This document shows positions 7,050-14,689 of a stretch of DNA of 19,696 nucleotides, in pieces (the stretch's first letter is position 1; each line of letters starts with the position of its first letter). The position numbers were made by a program, and so were the translations under genes. Below the pieces are notes generated by a model. That model did no database searches. It worked only from the letters and a program-made list of their open reading frames with translations, and was not told where the DNA came from. The stretch lies in the NCBI GenBank assembly GCA_964632795.1, contig CAZWEZ010000070.1:1-19696 (forward strand), written 5' to 3'. The DNA is from CAZWEZ01 sp964632795 (GTDB lineage Bacteria; Pseudomonadota; Alphaproteobacteria; Rhodospirillales; 2-02-FULL-58-16).

Positions 7050-8040
7050 GTTTGGATTTGTTATTCCCCGTTGTAATGACGGTCTTATCGGCCCCGGCCA
7101 GCCGGTCGATGGCCGCTTGCAGGCTGAGCACCAGTTCGGCCATGAACGGATAATCGAGGGTCTCCATCCGGTCCCCGGGGCCGTGGTAGTTGGGGTTCCT
7201 GAAGAAGGAGGTGTCGGTGATCATCACCGCCGGCCAGCCGACGTCCCAGAACGAGGCGTGGTCGCTGAGCCGGGTGTCGGGCAGGACCCAGCCGTCGAAC
7301 GGCACGAACAGCGACTCCACGGGCAGTCGCGGGTTGGCCCGGAAGCCTTCCAGCAGCTTGCCCCCGAAGGACCGCGAGTCGCGGTTGCCGACGATGCCGA
7401 TGAAGTCGCCCCGGTCGGGGTAGCCGACCCAGCGCAGGAAGAACGGATAGGCCTGATCCGTCGTGGTGTAGCCGACCATTTCCAGCACGATGGCTCCCAG
7501 CACCCGCCGCCCGGCCCGTTTCATCTCGCCGACGAAGACCCGGCTGCCCTGCTTGGAGGTGTTGAAGGCCGGCGGCTCCTCGAGGGTGAAGGCGACCAGG
7601 CACAGCGGTACCGGCGGCGGCCGGCCGACCAGCCGGCGGCCGAGTTCGATCAGCACGGCGACGGCGCTGGCGTTGTCGTCGGCGCCGGGGGTCCCGGGCA
7701 CCGTGTCGTAGTGGGCGCCGACCACGTAGCAGGCCTCGGCGTCCTCGGCGCCGGGCAGCCCGGCGATCAGGTTGGCGACCCGCGTGCCGTGGAAGTCGTA
7801 GGCCTGTTCGGAGACCTCGAGCCCGGCTTCGGCGAGGGCCGCCCGGACGTAGTCCTCGGCCCGCCCCAGGCGTTCGGGAAGGAGGGGCGAGCGGGCGCCG
7901 ATGTCGACGCTCAAGGCGGTGACGTGTCGGCGCAAGGCGTCTTCCAGCGTTGCTTGATCGTTCATGCTTCCCCCCCCGAAGGCCTGGCCCCATGCTAGGA
8001 CAGTCAGCAGCAGGAAGAAAACAGGGAAGATCGGGGGCAC
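7045..8040 (-). CDS. M28-family metallopeptidase (aminopeptidase-like), 331 aa
   Basis: A zinc-dependent exopeptidase of the M28 fold. Likely metal and catalytic residues are visible: H110 in VVGAHYDTV, D121 in PGADDNASAV, E154/E155 in TLEEPP, E187 in LEMVGY and H286 in NYHGPGD; SDHASFWDVG (259-268) is also typical. GTG at 8040 is preceded by GAGGAG and adds a hydrophobic start (MPPIFPVFFLLLTVLAWGQAF) that could be a signal peptide or anchor, although it lacks N-terminal positive charge. The alternative ATG at 7965 (MNDQATLEDAL), with a G-run upstream, would give a cytoplasmic enzyme. It starts 6 bp after the moaA stop, so the two are probably cotranscribed. The peptide substrate is unknown. 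Confidence 0.85.
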   Translation of the reverse strand: MPPIFPVFFLLLTVLAWGQAFGGGSMNDQATLEDALRRHVTALSVDIGARSPLLPERLGRAEDYVRAALAEAGLEVSEQAYDFHGTRVANLIAGLPGAEDAEACYVVGAHYDTVPGTPGADDNASAVAVLIELGRRLVGRPPPVPLCLVAFTLEEPPAFNTSKQGSRVFVGEMKRAGRRVLGAIVLEMVGYTTTDQAYPFFLRWVGYPDRGDFIGIVGNRDSRSFGGKLLEGFRANPRLPVESLFVPFDGWVLPDTRLSDHASFWDVGWPAVMITDTSFFRNPNYHGPGDRMETLDYPFMAELVLSLQAAIDRLAGADKTVITTGNNKSKL

Positions 8041-8046
8041 CGCTCC

Positions 8047-9057
8047 TCAGCCGCCGGTGAGGTTCATGTGGCGGGCGAGGACGGGGCCGTCGCCGTTCTC
8101 GTCGATGACGAACTCGTGGCCCTTGGGCTTGCGGGAGATGGCCTCGTCGATGGCCGCCATCAACGGGCCGTCGTCGTCGCTGGCCCGCAAGGGGGCGCGC
8201 AGGTCGGCCGAATCGTCCTGGCCCAGGCACATGTACAGCTTGCCGGTGCAGGTCAGGCGGACCCGGTTGCAGGTGTCGCAGAAATTATGGCTGAGCGGGG
8301 TGATGAAGCCGATCCGCCGGCCGGTCTCCTCGACCCGCACATAGCGGGCCGGGCCGCCGGTCGTTTCGTCGACATCGGTCAGCGTCCAATTGCGCTCCAG
8401 TCCGGCGCGAACCTCGGTCGTCGGCAGGTACTGTTCGGTGCGTTCGCCGCCGATGTCGCCCAGCGGCATGGTCTCGATGAAGGTCAGGTCGAAGCCCTGA
8501 TCGCCGCACCAGGCGACCATTTCGTCCAACCCGCCGCCGTTGTAGTTGCGCAACGCCACGGCGTTGATCTTGATCTTCATCCCGGCGTTCTTGGCCGCCG
8601 CGATCCCGCCCAGCACCTTGTCCAGCTTGTCGCGCCGGGTGATGGCGTTGAACCGCTGGTGGTCCAGGGTGTCGAGCGAGATGTTGATCCGCCGCACCCC
8701 GCAGTCGTACAGCTCGACGGCGTACTTGGCCAGCATGGTGGCGTTGGTGGTCAGGGTCAGCTCGTCCAGCTCGCCGCTGTCCAGGTGGCGGCTCAACGAA
8801 CGGAACAGACCGAGGATGCTGCGCCGGACCAGCGGTTCGCCGCCGGTCAGGCGCAGCTTGCGCACCCCGCGCCGCACGAAGGCGCTGCACACCCGGTCCA
8901 GCTCCTCCAGGCTGAGGACCTCGGCCTTGGGCAGGAAGGTCATGTTCTCGGACATGCAGTAGACGCAGCGGAAATCGCAGAGGTCGGTCACCGAAACCCG
9001 GAGGTAGGTGATGGGGCGGGCGAAGGGATCGGTCAACGGGGAAAGGCTGGTGGTCAT
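8047..9057 (-). CDS. moaA: GTP 3',8-cyclase MoaA, 336 aa
   Basis: Radical-SAM enzyme that converts GTP to 3',8-cyclo-GTP, the first step of molybdopterin synthesis. The N-terminal cluster motif is C27-x3-C31-x2-C34 (CDFRCVYC), followed by the SAM-binding RLTGGEPLVR at about 69-78. The second iron-sulfur cluster that holds the substrate uses C260, C263 and C277 (CDTCNRVRLTCTGKLYMC). The C-terminus ends in the conserved Gly-Gly (NLTGG). Length is usual for the family. It is divergent from the HTH/binding-domain regulator at 9222, with a 164-bp gap that contains a repeat, and is followed closely by the M28 peptidase gene. No moaB/C/D/E genes are in the window. Confidence 0.97.
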   Translation of the reverse strand: MTTSLSPLTDPFARPITYLRVSVTDLCDFRCVYCMSENMTFLPKAEVLSLEELDRVCSAFVRRGVRKLRLTGGEPLVRRSILGLFRSLSRHLDSGELDELTLTTNATMLAKYAVELYDCGVRRINISLDTLDHQRFNAITRRDKLDKVLGGIAAAKNAGMKIKINAVALRNYNGGGLDEMVAWCGDQGFDLTFIETMPLGDIGGERTEQYLPTTEVRAGLERNWTLTDVDETTGGPARYVRVEETGRRIGFITPLSHNFCDTCNRVRLTCTGKLYMCLGQDDSADLRAPLRASDDDGPLMAAIDEAISRKPKGHEFVIDENGDGPVLARHMNLTGG

Positions 9058-9077
9058 CGACGGTCCTGGATGGCGTT

Positions 9078-9168
9078 ATACCAAGGAGCACTGATAATGA
9101 CCCATATGATATCCGCCAACCGCCGAAATTTCGCCCACATCTTTCCTGGGGTTATAGCCCTGGCGGAT
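9078..9168. repeat. Palindromic repeat element between moaA and the regulator gene
   Basis: Bases 9078-9103 (ATACCAAGG...ATAATGACCC) match the minus strand of the 34-bp element at 1811-1844 with one mismatch in 26. The second arm is missing here; the text continues CATATGAT and then ATCCGCCA (9111-9118), which pairs with TGGCGGAT (9161-9168). A further palindrome CGAAATTTCG lies at 9124-9133. The stretch fits a degenerate MITE or longer repeat, and sits where the divergent promoters of both genes must be. TATGAT at 9186-9191 is a possible -10 for the plus-strand gene, but no good -35 is seen. Confidence 0.6.
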
Positions 9169-9221
9169 GGCCGTAAAACATGCAGTATGATGCACGATAA
9201 CGCAGGATTCGGAGGGCGCCG

Positions 9222-10106
9222 GTGAACGACCTGATGAATACCCGCGAGGTCGCGCAATACCTGCGGGTCAAGGAGCGCAAGGTCTACGACCTGGTCCGCC
9301 GCAAGGAGATCCCGTGCACCCGGGTCACCGGCAAGTGGCTGTTCCCGAGATTCCTGATCGACCAGTGGGTGACCCGCTCCACGGCGCTCCCGGCCCCGGG
9401 CGAGGCCGGCCCGGCGCCGCCGGTGGTCGTCGGCTCCCACGATCCCCTGCTCGAATGGGCGGTCCGCGAATCGGGGTGCCAGCTGGCCCTGCTGCCGGGG
9501 GGCAGCCTGGACGGGGTGCGCCGCCTGGCCGCCGGCGAGGCGGCGCTGTGCGGGATGCACGTCCTGGACGTCGACAGCGGCGACTACAACGCGCCGATGG
9601 TGCGCCGCGTCTGCGCCGGCCTCGATGTGGTGCTGATCGAATGGGGGTGGCGCCTCCAGGGGCTGGTCGTCGCCGCCGGCAATCCGCTGGGCATCGCCGC
9701 GATCGGCGACCTGCCGACGCGCAAGGCCCGCGTCGTCACCCGCCAGGACGAGGCGGGCAGCCAGATCCTGCTGGAGCACCTGTTGTCGGAGGCCGGGATC
9801 GCGCTTGGCGACCTGGCCATCCTGGCCCAGCCGGCGCTGAGCGAGACCGACCTCGCCCTGGCGGTGCTCGAGGGCAGAGCCGACGCCGGGCTGGCGGTGG
9901 CGGCGGCGGCCCGCCAGTTCCGCCTCGACTTTCTGCCCCTGCGCCGCGAACGCTACGACCTGCTGGTCCGCCGCCGCGACTACTTCGAGGAGCCGGTCCA
10001 GAAGCTGCTGGCCTTCGCCCGCGGCGAGTCCTTCCTCGCCCGGGCCGGGGAGATGGCCGGATACGACGTCGGCGGCCTGGGGCGGGTGGTCTACAACGCG
10101 CCCTGA
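9222..10106 (+). CDS. HTH (excisionase-type) regulator fused to a molybdate/tungstate-binding-protein-like domain, 294 aa
   Basis: Residues about 5-52 (MNTREVAQYLRVKERKVYDL, then VRRKEIP...GKWLFPRFLIDQWV) are an excisionase/MerR-like winged HTH. After a Pro/Ala linker (55-67), residues about 68-285 form a periplasmic-binding-protein-like domain (PBP_like/COG1910 type), without any signal peptide, so it acts in the cytoplasm. The family is thought to sense molybdate or a similar oxyanion and control transcription. GTG at 9222 is preferred because GGAGGG lies five bases upstream; the ATG at 9234 is too far. Divergent from moaA and near tupBCA and mobA, it is the obvious candidate regulator of this Mo/W gene set. 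Ligand and targets are inference. Confidence 0.88.
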   Translation: MNDLMNTREVAQYLRVKERKVYDLVRRKEIPCTRVTGKWLFPRFLIDQWVTRSTALPAPGEAGPAPPVVVGSHDPLLEWAVRESGCQLALLPGGSLDGVRRLAAGEAALCGMHVLDVDSGDYNAPMVRRVCAGLDVVLIEWGWRLQGLVVAAGNPLGIAAIGDLPTRKARVVTRQDEAGSQILLEHLLSEAGIALGDLAILAQPALSETDLALAVLEGRADAGLAVAAAARQFRLDFLPLRRERYDLLVRRRDYFEEPVQKLLAFARGESFLARAGEMAGYDVGGLGRVVYNAP

Positions 10107-10150
10107 GGGAAGCTCCCGCGGCCGTTCGATCGAATCCCGATTATTCCATG

Positions 10151-10194
10151 TTTCTAGAAATATCATTGACAAGCCCGGGCCCGGTCCTTATATT
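10151..10194 (+). promoter_or_regulatory. arsR promoter with upstream palindrome; probable leaderless start
   Basis: TTGACA (10166-10171), a 17-bp spacer and TATATT (10189-10194) form a strong promoter whose predicted start (about 10201) falls on or next to the ATG at 10202. Upstream is TTTCTAGAAA (10151-10160), a perfect palindrome within a longer near-symmetrical ATgTTTCTAGAAAtAT, a plausible ArsR operator. A similar degenerate site GTTTTAGAAC lies at 10548-10557 before the permease gene. Confidence 0.7.
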
Positions 10195-10201
10195 GGGGGT
10201 C

Positions 10202-10519
10202 ATGGAACTTCAAGACGCCGCCCGCTGCCTGAGGAAACTCGGCAACCCGACCCGGCTCGAGGTGGTCCGCCTGCTGGTCCGCGCCGGGCCCGACGGGCTG
10301 AGCGTGGGCGAGGTCCAGAAAAGGCTGGACGTCCCCGCCTCGACGCTGTCCCACCACATCCTGCATCTGGTCGGCGCCGGGCTGGTCCGCCAGCAGCGCC
10401 AGGGACGGATCCTGTACTGCACGCCCAACTTCGACCTGTTGGCCGATCTCGTCGCCTTGCTGACCGAGGAGTGCTGCGCCGAGGTCCGCGACGCCGAAGG
10501 GAAGAAGAAAGCCGGCTAG
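10202..10519 (+). CDS. ArsR-family winged-helix repressor, 105 aa
   Basis: A small metal- or metalloid-responsive repressor. The winged HTH covers about residues 5-80: helix 1 with LGNPTRLEVVRLLV, recognition region VPASTLSHHILHLVGAGLV and wing RQQRQGRILYC. The classical ELCVCDL metal box is absent (here GLSVGEV). Instead a vicinal cysteine pair C91-C92 (EECCAEV) lies near the C-terminus, with C73 and C9 as other possible ligands. This recalls the C95/C96 site of Acidithiobacillus ArsR, though the third ligand is not obvious. It is followed after 75 bp by the permease gene, which it probably represses together with itself. A T7 run (10525-10531) follows the stop without a convincing stem. Confidence 0.9.
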   Translation: MELQDAARCLRKLGNPTRLEVVRLLVRAGPDGLSVGEVQKRLDVPASTLSHHILHLVGAGLVRQQRQGRILYCTPNFDLLADLVALLTEECCAEVRDAEGKKKAG

Positions 10520-10594
10520 GGCGTTTTTTTGGCCATTTATTTCGATAGTTTTAGAACAATGGGATGATGATCCCCGTTTGATCGGAGAACCGCG

Positions 10595-11638
10595 ATGACG
10601 AGCGTGGCCATGACCCTGAACCGGATGAGCGGGACGCTTCGCCGCATCGACCGGGTGGTTCTGACGACGGCCGGGATTTTCCTGGTTCTGGCGGTGGTGG
10701 TGCCGGCCCAGGCGCTCGACAGCCTGCTCGCGACGCTGTCCTCGCTCGGCTACATCTCCCCCTTCTTCGTGCTCTCGGTGCTGGTCGCCGCCTACGCCAA
10801 GGCGACCGGGGCCGACCAACAGATCGCCAGGATCTTCAGCGGCCGCCAGCTCACGGGGATCGTCCTGGCGGCGGCCTTCGGAGCGTTCTCGCCGTTCTGT
10901 TCGTGCGGCGTGATCCCGATCATCGCCGGCCTGCTGGGGGCCGGGGTGCCGCTGGCCCCGGTGATGGCGTTCTGGATCAGCTCGCCGATCATGGACCCCG
11001 AGATGTTCATCCTGACCGGCGCCGTGCTGGGCCTGCCGTTCGCCACCGCCAAGGCGCTTTCCGCCCTCGGCATGGGGCTGTTCGCCGGCTTCGCCACCCA
11101 CGCCCTGGTCCTGCGCTCGGCCTTCGCCGATCCCCTCAAGCCGGGGGCCTTCGGCTGCGGCTCGTGCGGCCCCGCGAGGCTGGACCGGAACCCGAAGATC
11201 GAATGGGCCTTCTGGCGCGCGCCCGAGCGGCGCCGGACCTTCGTCGAGGAAGGCAAGGTCACCGGCTGGTTCCTGTTCAAGTGGCTGCTCCTGGCCTTCG
11301 TGCTCGAGAGTCTGATGGTCGCCTACCTGCCCGCCGAATCGGTTTCCCAGTGGCTGGGCGGCGGCAACTGGTGGGTGATCCCGGCCAGCGTGGCGGTCGG
11401 GGTCCCGGCCTACCTCAACGGCTACGCGGCGATCCCGACGGTGTCGGCGCTGATCGACATGGGCATGATTCCCGGCGGCGCGTTGGCCTTCATGGTCGCC
11501 GGCTCGGTGACCAGCATCCCGGCGGCGATGGCGGTGTTCGCCCTGGTCAAGCGGCGGGTGTTCCTGTGGTACCTGGGGCTCGGCTTGACCGGCTCCCTGA
11601 TCTCCGGCTTCGCCTACCAGGCCTTCGTCATGATGTGA
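10595..11638 (+). CDS. COG0701/ArsP-type permease (putative metal/metalloid exporter), 347 aa
   Basis: Polytopic membrane protein with about eight to nine helices in two halves. Family marks: FCSCGVIPIIAGLLGAG (from residue 101) and FWISSPIMDPE (about 116-126) in the first half, and VGVPAYLNGYAAIPTVSALI with AGSVTSIPAAM in the second. Between them a cytoplasmic loop carries GCGSCG (C178, C181), a likely thiol site for a soft metal or trivalent arsenical. Relatives export methylarsenite (ArsP) or are less defined. The ArsR gene directly upstream supports efflux controlled by metal stress. ATG at 10595 has GGAG upstream. No arsC or arsB is seen nearby, so the true substrate is open. Confidence 0.88.
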   Translation: MTSVAMTLNRMSGTLRRIDRVVLTTAGIFLVLAVVVPAQALDSLLATLSSLGYISPFFVLSVLVAAYAKATGADQQIARIFSGRQLTGIVLAAAFGAFSPFCSCGVIPIIAGLLGAGVPLAPVMAFWISSPIMDPEMFILTGAVLGLPFATAKALSALGMGLFAGFATHALVLRSAFADPLKPGAFGCGSCGPARLDRNPKIEWAFWRAPERRRTFVEEGKVTGWFLFKWLLLAFVLESLMVAYLPAESVSQWLGGGNWWVIPASVAVGVPAYLNGYAAIPTVSALIDMGMIPGGALAFMVAGSVTSIPAAMAVFALVKRRVFLWYLGLGLTGSLISGFAYQAFVMM

Positions 11639-11681
11639 GCCAGGACCTGCCGTCGGATGGACCGGCATCTCTGTCCCGCTC

Positions 11682-11699
11682 GGCGATCGACTTATCGCC
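11682..11699. terminator. Weak stem-loop between convergent permease and cfa genes
   Basis: GGCGAT (11682-11687) / ATCGCC (11694-11699) with a 6-nt loop, inside the 108-bp gap between the two convergent stops. There is no T-run on either side, so it may only slow polymerase or be incidental. Confidence 0.25.
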
Positions 11700-11746
11700 T
11701 CGACCCTTGGGATGTCTCTGCGATCTCTCGGCTTGTTGACTTGTGA

Positions 11747-12988
11747 TTACGCCGCTTGGTTAGGCGTGCTTGCCATGGCCTCGACTGAGTGGGCGCGTTC
11801 CCAGTCGGTTTGGTAGTCGCGCGTCAGCGGCACCGTGTTCCGCCGCTTGGAAAGCTGCATCTGGAATACGAAATGGTCGCCATAGAGGAAGGCGGATTCG
11901 CTGAGCGCCAGATAGTACTCCCACATTCGGCAGAAACGTTCGTCGAAGAGTTCCGCGACTTTATCCCGGTTGGCCTGGAAACGGCACCGCCAGGCATTGA
12001 GGGTCTTGGCGTAATGCAGCCTCAACACCTCGATATCGTCAACCCATAGCCCGCTATCCTCGACCGCGGGGAGCACTTCCGAGAGGGCCGGGGAATAGCC
12101 ACCGGGGAAGATGTACTTGCGTAGCCAGGGGCAGGTGGAGGACGGACCGCCCATGCGACCGATGGAGTGGAGGACACAGATACCGTCCTCGGCAAGCAGA
12201 TCCTTCACCTTGGCGAAGAATTCCCGGTAGTAATTGGCCCCGACATGCTCGAACATGCCGACCGAGACGATGCGGTCGTATTTCCCACTCTCCTCGCGGT
12301 AATCGCGAAGGTGAAAATGAACGTCTTCGCTCAATCCCGCCTCGGCGGCGCGCCGGTTGGCGGCCTTCAACTGTTCGTCCGACAACGTCAATCCCGTTAC
12401 CTGTCCTTCTCCGGCTTTGGCGAGATAGAGCGCCAACCCGCCCCATCCCGATCCGATGTCGAGAATGCGCTGGCCGGGCTCGAGAAGAAGCTTCGCCGCC
12501 AGATGGCGCTGTTTGTTGACCTGCGCCGTTTCCAGGTCGTCGCCGGGGTTATTGTAATAGGCGCAGGAATATTGCAGTTCCCGATCGAGGAAGAGGCCGT
12601 AAAGCTGGTTGGAAAGGTCGTAATGGCTGGCCACGTGGGACCGCGCCAGGCTAATCGGATTGTACTGCTGCAAGCCGCGCAACATGCAAGAGAGCCGTTC
12701 GTACGCCGAGAGCAGAAAAATATCTTTGGCTAATCTAAAGTTCCTTACCACGATTTCGAGGAAGCCGGATAACGTCCCCTTCTCGATGGTCAGGGTGCCG
12801 TCCATGTAGGCTTCGCCGGTGTACAGACACGGATAGAAGAACAGCTTGGTGTGCAGGGCGCGGTCATGCAGCCGAACGGTCACTTCGGGACCTGGGCCAC
12901 CGGCGAATACGTGCGGTTTGCCGGTGGCGTCGATTACCTCGAGTGTGCCGATGTGGATCATTCTTTTGAGCAAATGGGACAACAACAT
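11747..12988 (-). CDS. cfa: Cyclopropane-fatty-acyl-phospholipid synthase family protein, 413 aa
   Basis: SAM-dependent enzyme that adds a methylene bridge to unsaturated acyl chains of membrane phospholipids, typically in stationary phase or under acid or solvent stress. An N-terminal lipid-binding region (about 1-110) precedes SHYDLSNQLYGLFLD (121-135), the SAM motif ILDIGSGWGG (175-184), SVGMFEHVG (242-250) and a C-terminal Y/H-rich part with NAWRCRFQANRD and GDHFVFQMQLSKRRNTVPLTRDY. Length is slightly above the E. coli enzyme. ATG at 12988 has GGAGGA upstream. It follows the DUF5676 gene by 22 bp, so it is probably in one operon. Other methyl-transferring family members (for example C10 methylases) cannot be excluded. 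Confidence 0.92.
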   Translation of the reverse strand: MLLSHLLKRMIHIGTLEVIDATGKPHVFAGGPGPEVTVRLHDRALHTKLFFYPCLYTGEAYMDGTLTIEKGTLSGFLEIVVRNFRLAKDIFLLSAYERLSCMLRGLQQYNPISLARSHVASHYDLSNQLYGLFLDRELQYSCAYYNNPGDDLETAQVNKQRHLAAKLLLEPGQRILDIGSGWGGLALYLAKAGEGQVTGLTLSDEQLKAANRRAAEAGLSEDVHFHLRDYREESGKYDRIVSVGMFEHVGANYYREFFAKVKDLLAEDGICVLHSIGRMGGPSSTCPWLRKYIFPGGYSPALSEVLPAVEDSGLWVDDIEVLRLHYAKTLNAWRCRFQANRDKVAELFDERFCRMWEYYLALSESAFLYGDHFVFQMQLSKRRNTVPLTRDYQTDWERAHSVEAMASTPNQAA

Positions 12989-13010
12989 GTCTGTTTCCTC
13001 CCATGACCAT

Positions 13011-13283
13011 TCACGATCTGTCGGCTTTGGCGGAGCGGGCTGCGAAGAAGTTGTATAGTGGGCCGAAGATCACTGCGACGTACCAGCCGTAGGCGAAGCT
13101 TTCTGCCAGGCCGATGAAGAAACTGGGCCAACTCAACCAGGTAAAGCCCGGGAATAGGGGCGCCCAGACCCGGTTCATGGCGTAGCCCGGGAACAGCAGG
13201 TCGAACAATACGCACAGCACGAAGGAGATGACGAGGAACAGCCCGAGGCTCATTCCCAGGGCATATAATGGGATATCAACCAC
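13011..13283 (-). CDS. DUF5676-type small membrane protein, 90 aa
   Basis: Two to three hydrophobic segments: about residues 8-30 (LGMSLGLFLVISFVLCVLFD), FPGFTWLSWPSFFIGLAESF (about 44-63) and YGWYVAVIFGPLYNFFAA (about 65-82), with a charged tail RSAKADRS. The FTWLSWPSF...ESFAYGWYVA...PLYNFF pattern is that of the DUF5676 membrane family, function unknown. GTG at 13283 overlaps the end of the GIY-YIG gene by 8 bp; an internal ATG at 13250 (MSLGLF) is an alternative start. Lies directly upstream of cfa. Confidence 0.8.
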   Translation of the reverse strand: MVDIPLYALGMSLGLFLVISFVLCVLFDLLFPGYAMNRVWAPLFPGFTWLSWPSFFIGLAESFAYGWYVAVIFGPLYNFFAARSAKADRS

Positions 13284-13509
13284 CGTTCAACAGTTCCCGA
13301 AACCGCCGATCCCGCTTGAGGTGCCATTCTCGGCTCATGGCCTCTCCCCGGTTCTGGTATCGCTCAGCGTACAGCATCGTCCATTCCCTGCCCCTGGTCG
13401 ATTTGGCCCCTGTGCCGTCGTTATGGGCCTTGAGCCGTTTATCCAGGTCCGTTGTCCAGCCGCAGTATGTCCTGTTGGTGCTGCCGATGATGTAGACGAA
13501 GCAGGGCAT
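13276..13509 (-). CDS. GIY-YIG nuclease-superfamily mini-protein, 77 aa
   Basis: A single GIY-YIG domain of the COG2827/YhbQ type. VYI (5-7) stands for GIY and YCG (15-17) for YIG; R25 follows in DLDKRLKAHN, then STRGREWTMLYAERY and the conserved glutamate region EAMSREWHLKRDRRFRELL, ending at NGG. Such proteins are structure-selective or DNA-repair-linked nucleases, mostly uncharacterised. ATG at 13509 has a modest TAGGT upstream. Its 3' end overlaps the DUF5676 start, suggesting translational coupling. The 178 bp upstream to the next stop hold nothing I can name. Confidence 0.87.
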   Translation of the reverse strand: MPCFVYIIGSTNRTYCGWTTDLDKRLKAHNDGTGAKSTRGREWTMLYAERYQNRGEAMSREWHLKRDRRFRELLNGG

Positions 13510-13687
13510 GACCTATTTTTGCCCATGATGACCCCCACAAGCTATCCTTCCGCTCCCAACTGGCGAGTCGTGGCTCAATGTCGTCTACGACCCCAATGCT
13601 CTCTCCTGCCGTCCATAGTCGCCACGGGCGCATTTGAAGTCCTCATGGCCCGCCAGAGGCCGAGCCTTCGGGCCATTCTAGTTCCGC

Positions 13688-14689
13688 TCAATCATTCTCC
13701 ATCTGAAGCAGCCGCTCATCCGTTGCCGACTTCGCCGCAACAATTGTTTCCGACGTAAGAAGCGTATCGATGAAGCACTTGACCCTCATCGCCCTCCAAT
13801 TTGCCCCGGTGGGAACCCTTTCAGCTGGCCTGATCGGTTGGCCGAGCCGATATAGATAGTGCGGCGGACACTCCTCCGAGGGCTGGTTCGGGAAATGCGG
13901 ACCGTGATCAGTAATGACCTGGTAATCCTCGATATGGTGAATTGACTGCAATGCCCCATCATACCGAAAGGCAATGTAGTTCGGCGGTTCAGTTGGCCAT
14001 CCCCCAGGCCCGCCGCCAACCGGATGGAAGTACTTCTGATGCTTTTCTACAACCTCGATGAGTGTGGTTTCGCCGCCAAATGTATTGCGGCTGAGAGATA
14101 CGACATAGACCATATTCGAGTACTGATTCTGCATGATTGCCGCCGTTCCAAGATAGGTTGAAAATTCCGCAAGAAGTCGTTTGCCAGCTTGCGACGCGTC
14201 AGACGCAGCACCCTTCGCGGCCTGCCTAATTTCGCGCCATGACAGTGATCGCAAAGGAATTCCTGCAACGTCTGCCGGCAATTGCCTTCGAAGCCACTCG
14301 TTCTTGCGATCAGAATCTGCCAGCACCACCAACCCCGGAACCGCAGCCTTATCCTCGGCTCGTTTTTCGTGCAAGTGCTGTGCGTACCGACGAAGTTGAT
14401 CACCTGATGGAACGGTGAAGTCCCGCTTCGCCTCAATGATCCACCTGAAATGGCCGGGCGCGCAGATTTCGATGTCGTTTATACCCGTACCGGGATGGTA
14501 TTCCTGCAGACTGATCATGGCGTTCTTCTCGCTGATCCCAGGCGTTCCCAGCAAGGTTCCGAGGGCGTCCAGGAATGACGGGACTTGCGACAGGCACCAG
14601 CCCAGACTGTAGGTCATGTCATTCTCGGTCTTGCCCAGAAGGTCGAAGACCGTCGTAACGTCAGTCCTGTGCAACTGAAGCGTCGTCAC
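13688..14689 (-). CDS. Stand-alone PD-(D/E)XK-type nuclease-like protein, 333 aa
   Basis: No named family recognised, but the N-terminal third has a credible PD-(D/E)XK core: an early acidic helix TENDMTYSLGWCL (about 21-33), then D72 (GINDIEI), E86-A87-K88 in WIIEAKRD and Q98 in the helix DQLRRYAQHL. Spacing and predicted strand-strand-helix order fit. The C-terminal two thirds (about 120-333) contain SLSWREIRQAA (about 149-159) and a region with HHIEDYQVITDHG, probably target- or partner-specific. GTG at 14689 is preceded by AGGGGGG seven bases upstream; the next start would be M25. Base composition is plainly lower in G+C than the tup genes beside it, which suggests transfer. Such solitary nucleases are often antiviral. 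No methylase or helicase partner is present. Confidence 0.75.
   Translation of the reverse strand: MTTLQLHRTDVTTVFDLLGKTENDMTYSLGWCLSQVPSFLDALGTLLGTPGISEKNAMISLQEYHPGTGINDIEICAPGHFRWIIEAKRDFTVPSGDQLRRYAQHLHEKRAEDKAAVPGLVVLADSDRKNEWLRRQLPADVAGIPLRSLSWREIRQAAKGAASDASQAGKRLLAEFSTYLGTAAIMQNQYSNMVYVVSLSRNTFGGETTLIEVVEKHQKYFHPVGGGPGGWPTEPPNYIAFRYDGALQSIHHIEDYQVITDHGPHFPNQPSEECPPHYLYRLGQPIRPAERVPTGANWRAMRVKCFIDTLLTSETIVAAKSATDERLLQMEND

Noticed and set aside
13439..13633. A 64-aa minus-strand frame upstream of the GIY-YIG gene
   Set aside because: Overlaps the GIY-YIG gene in another frame, and shows no family likeness.
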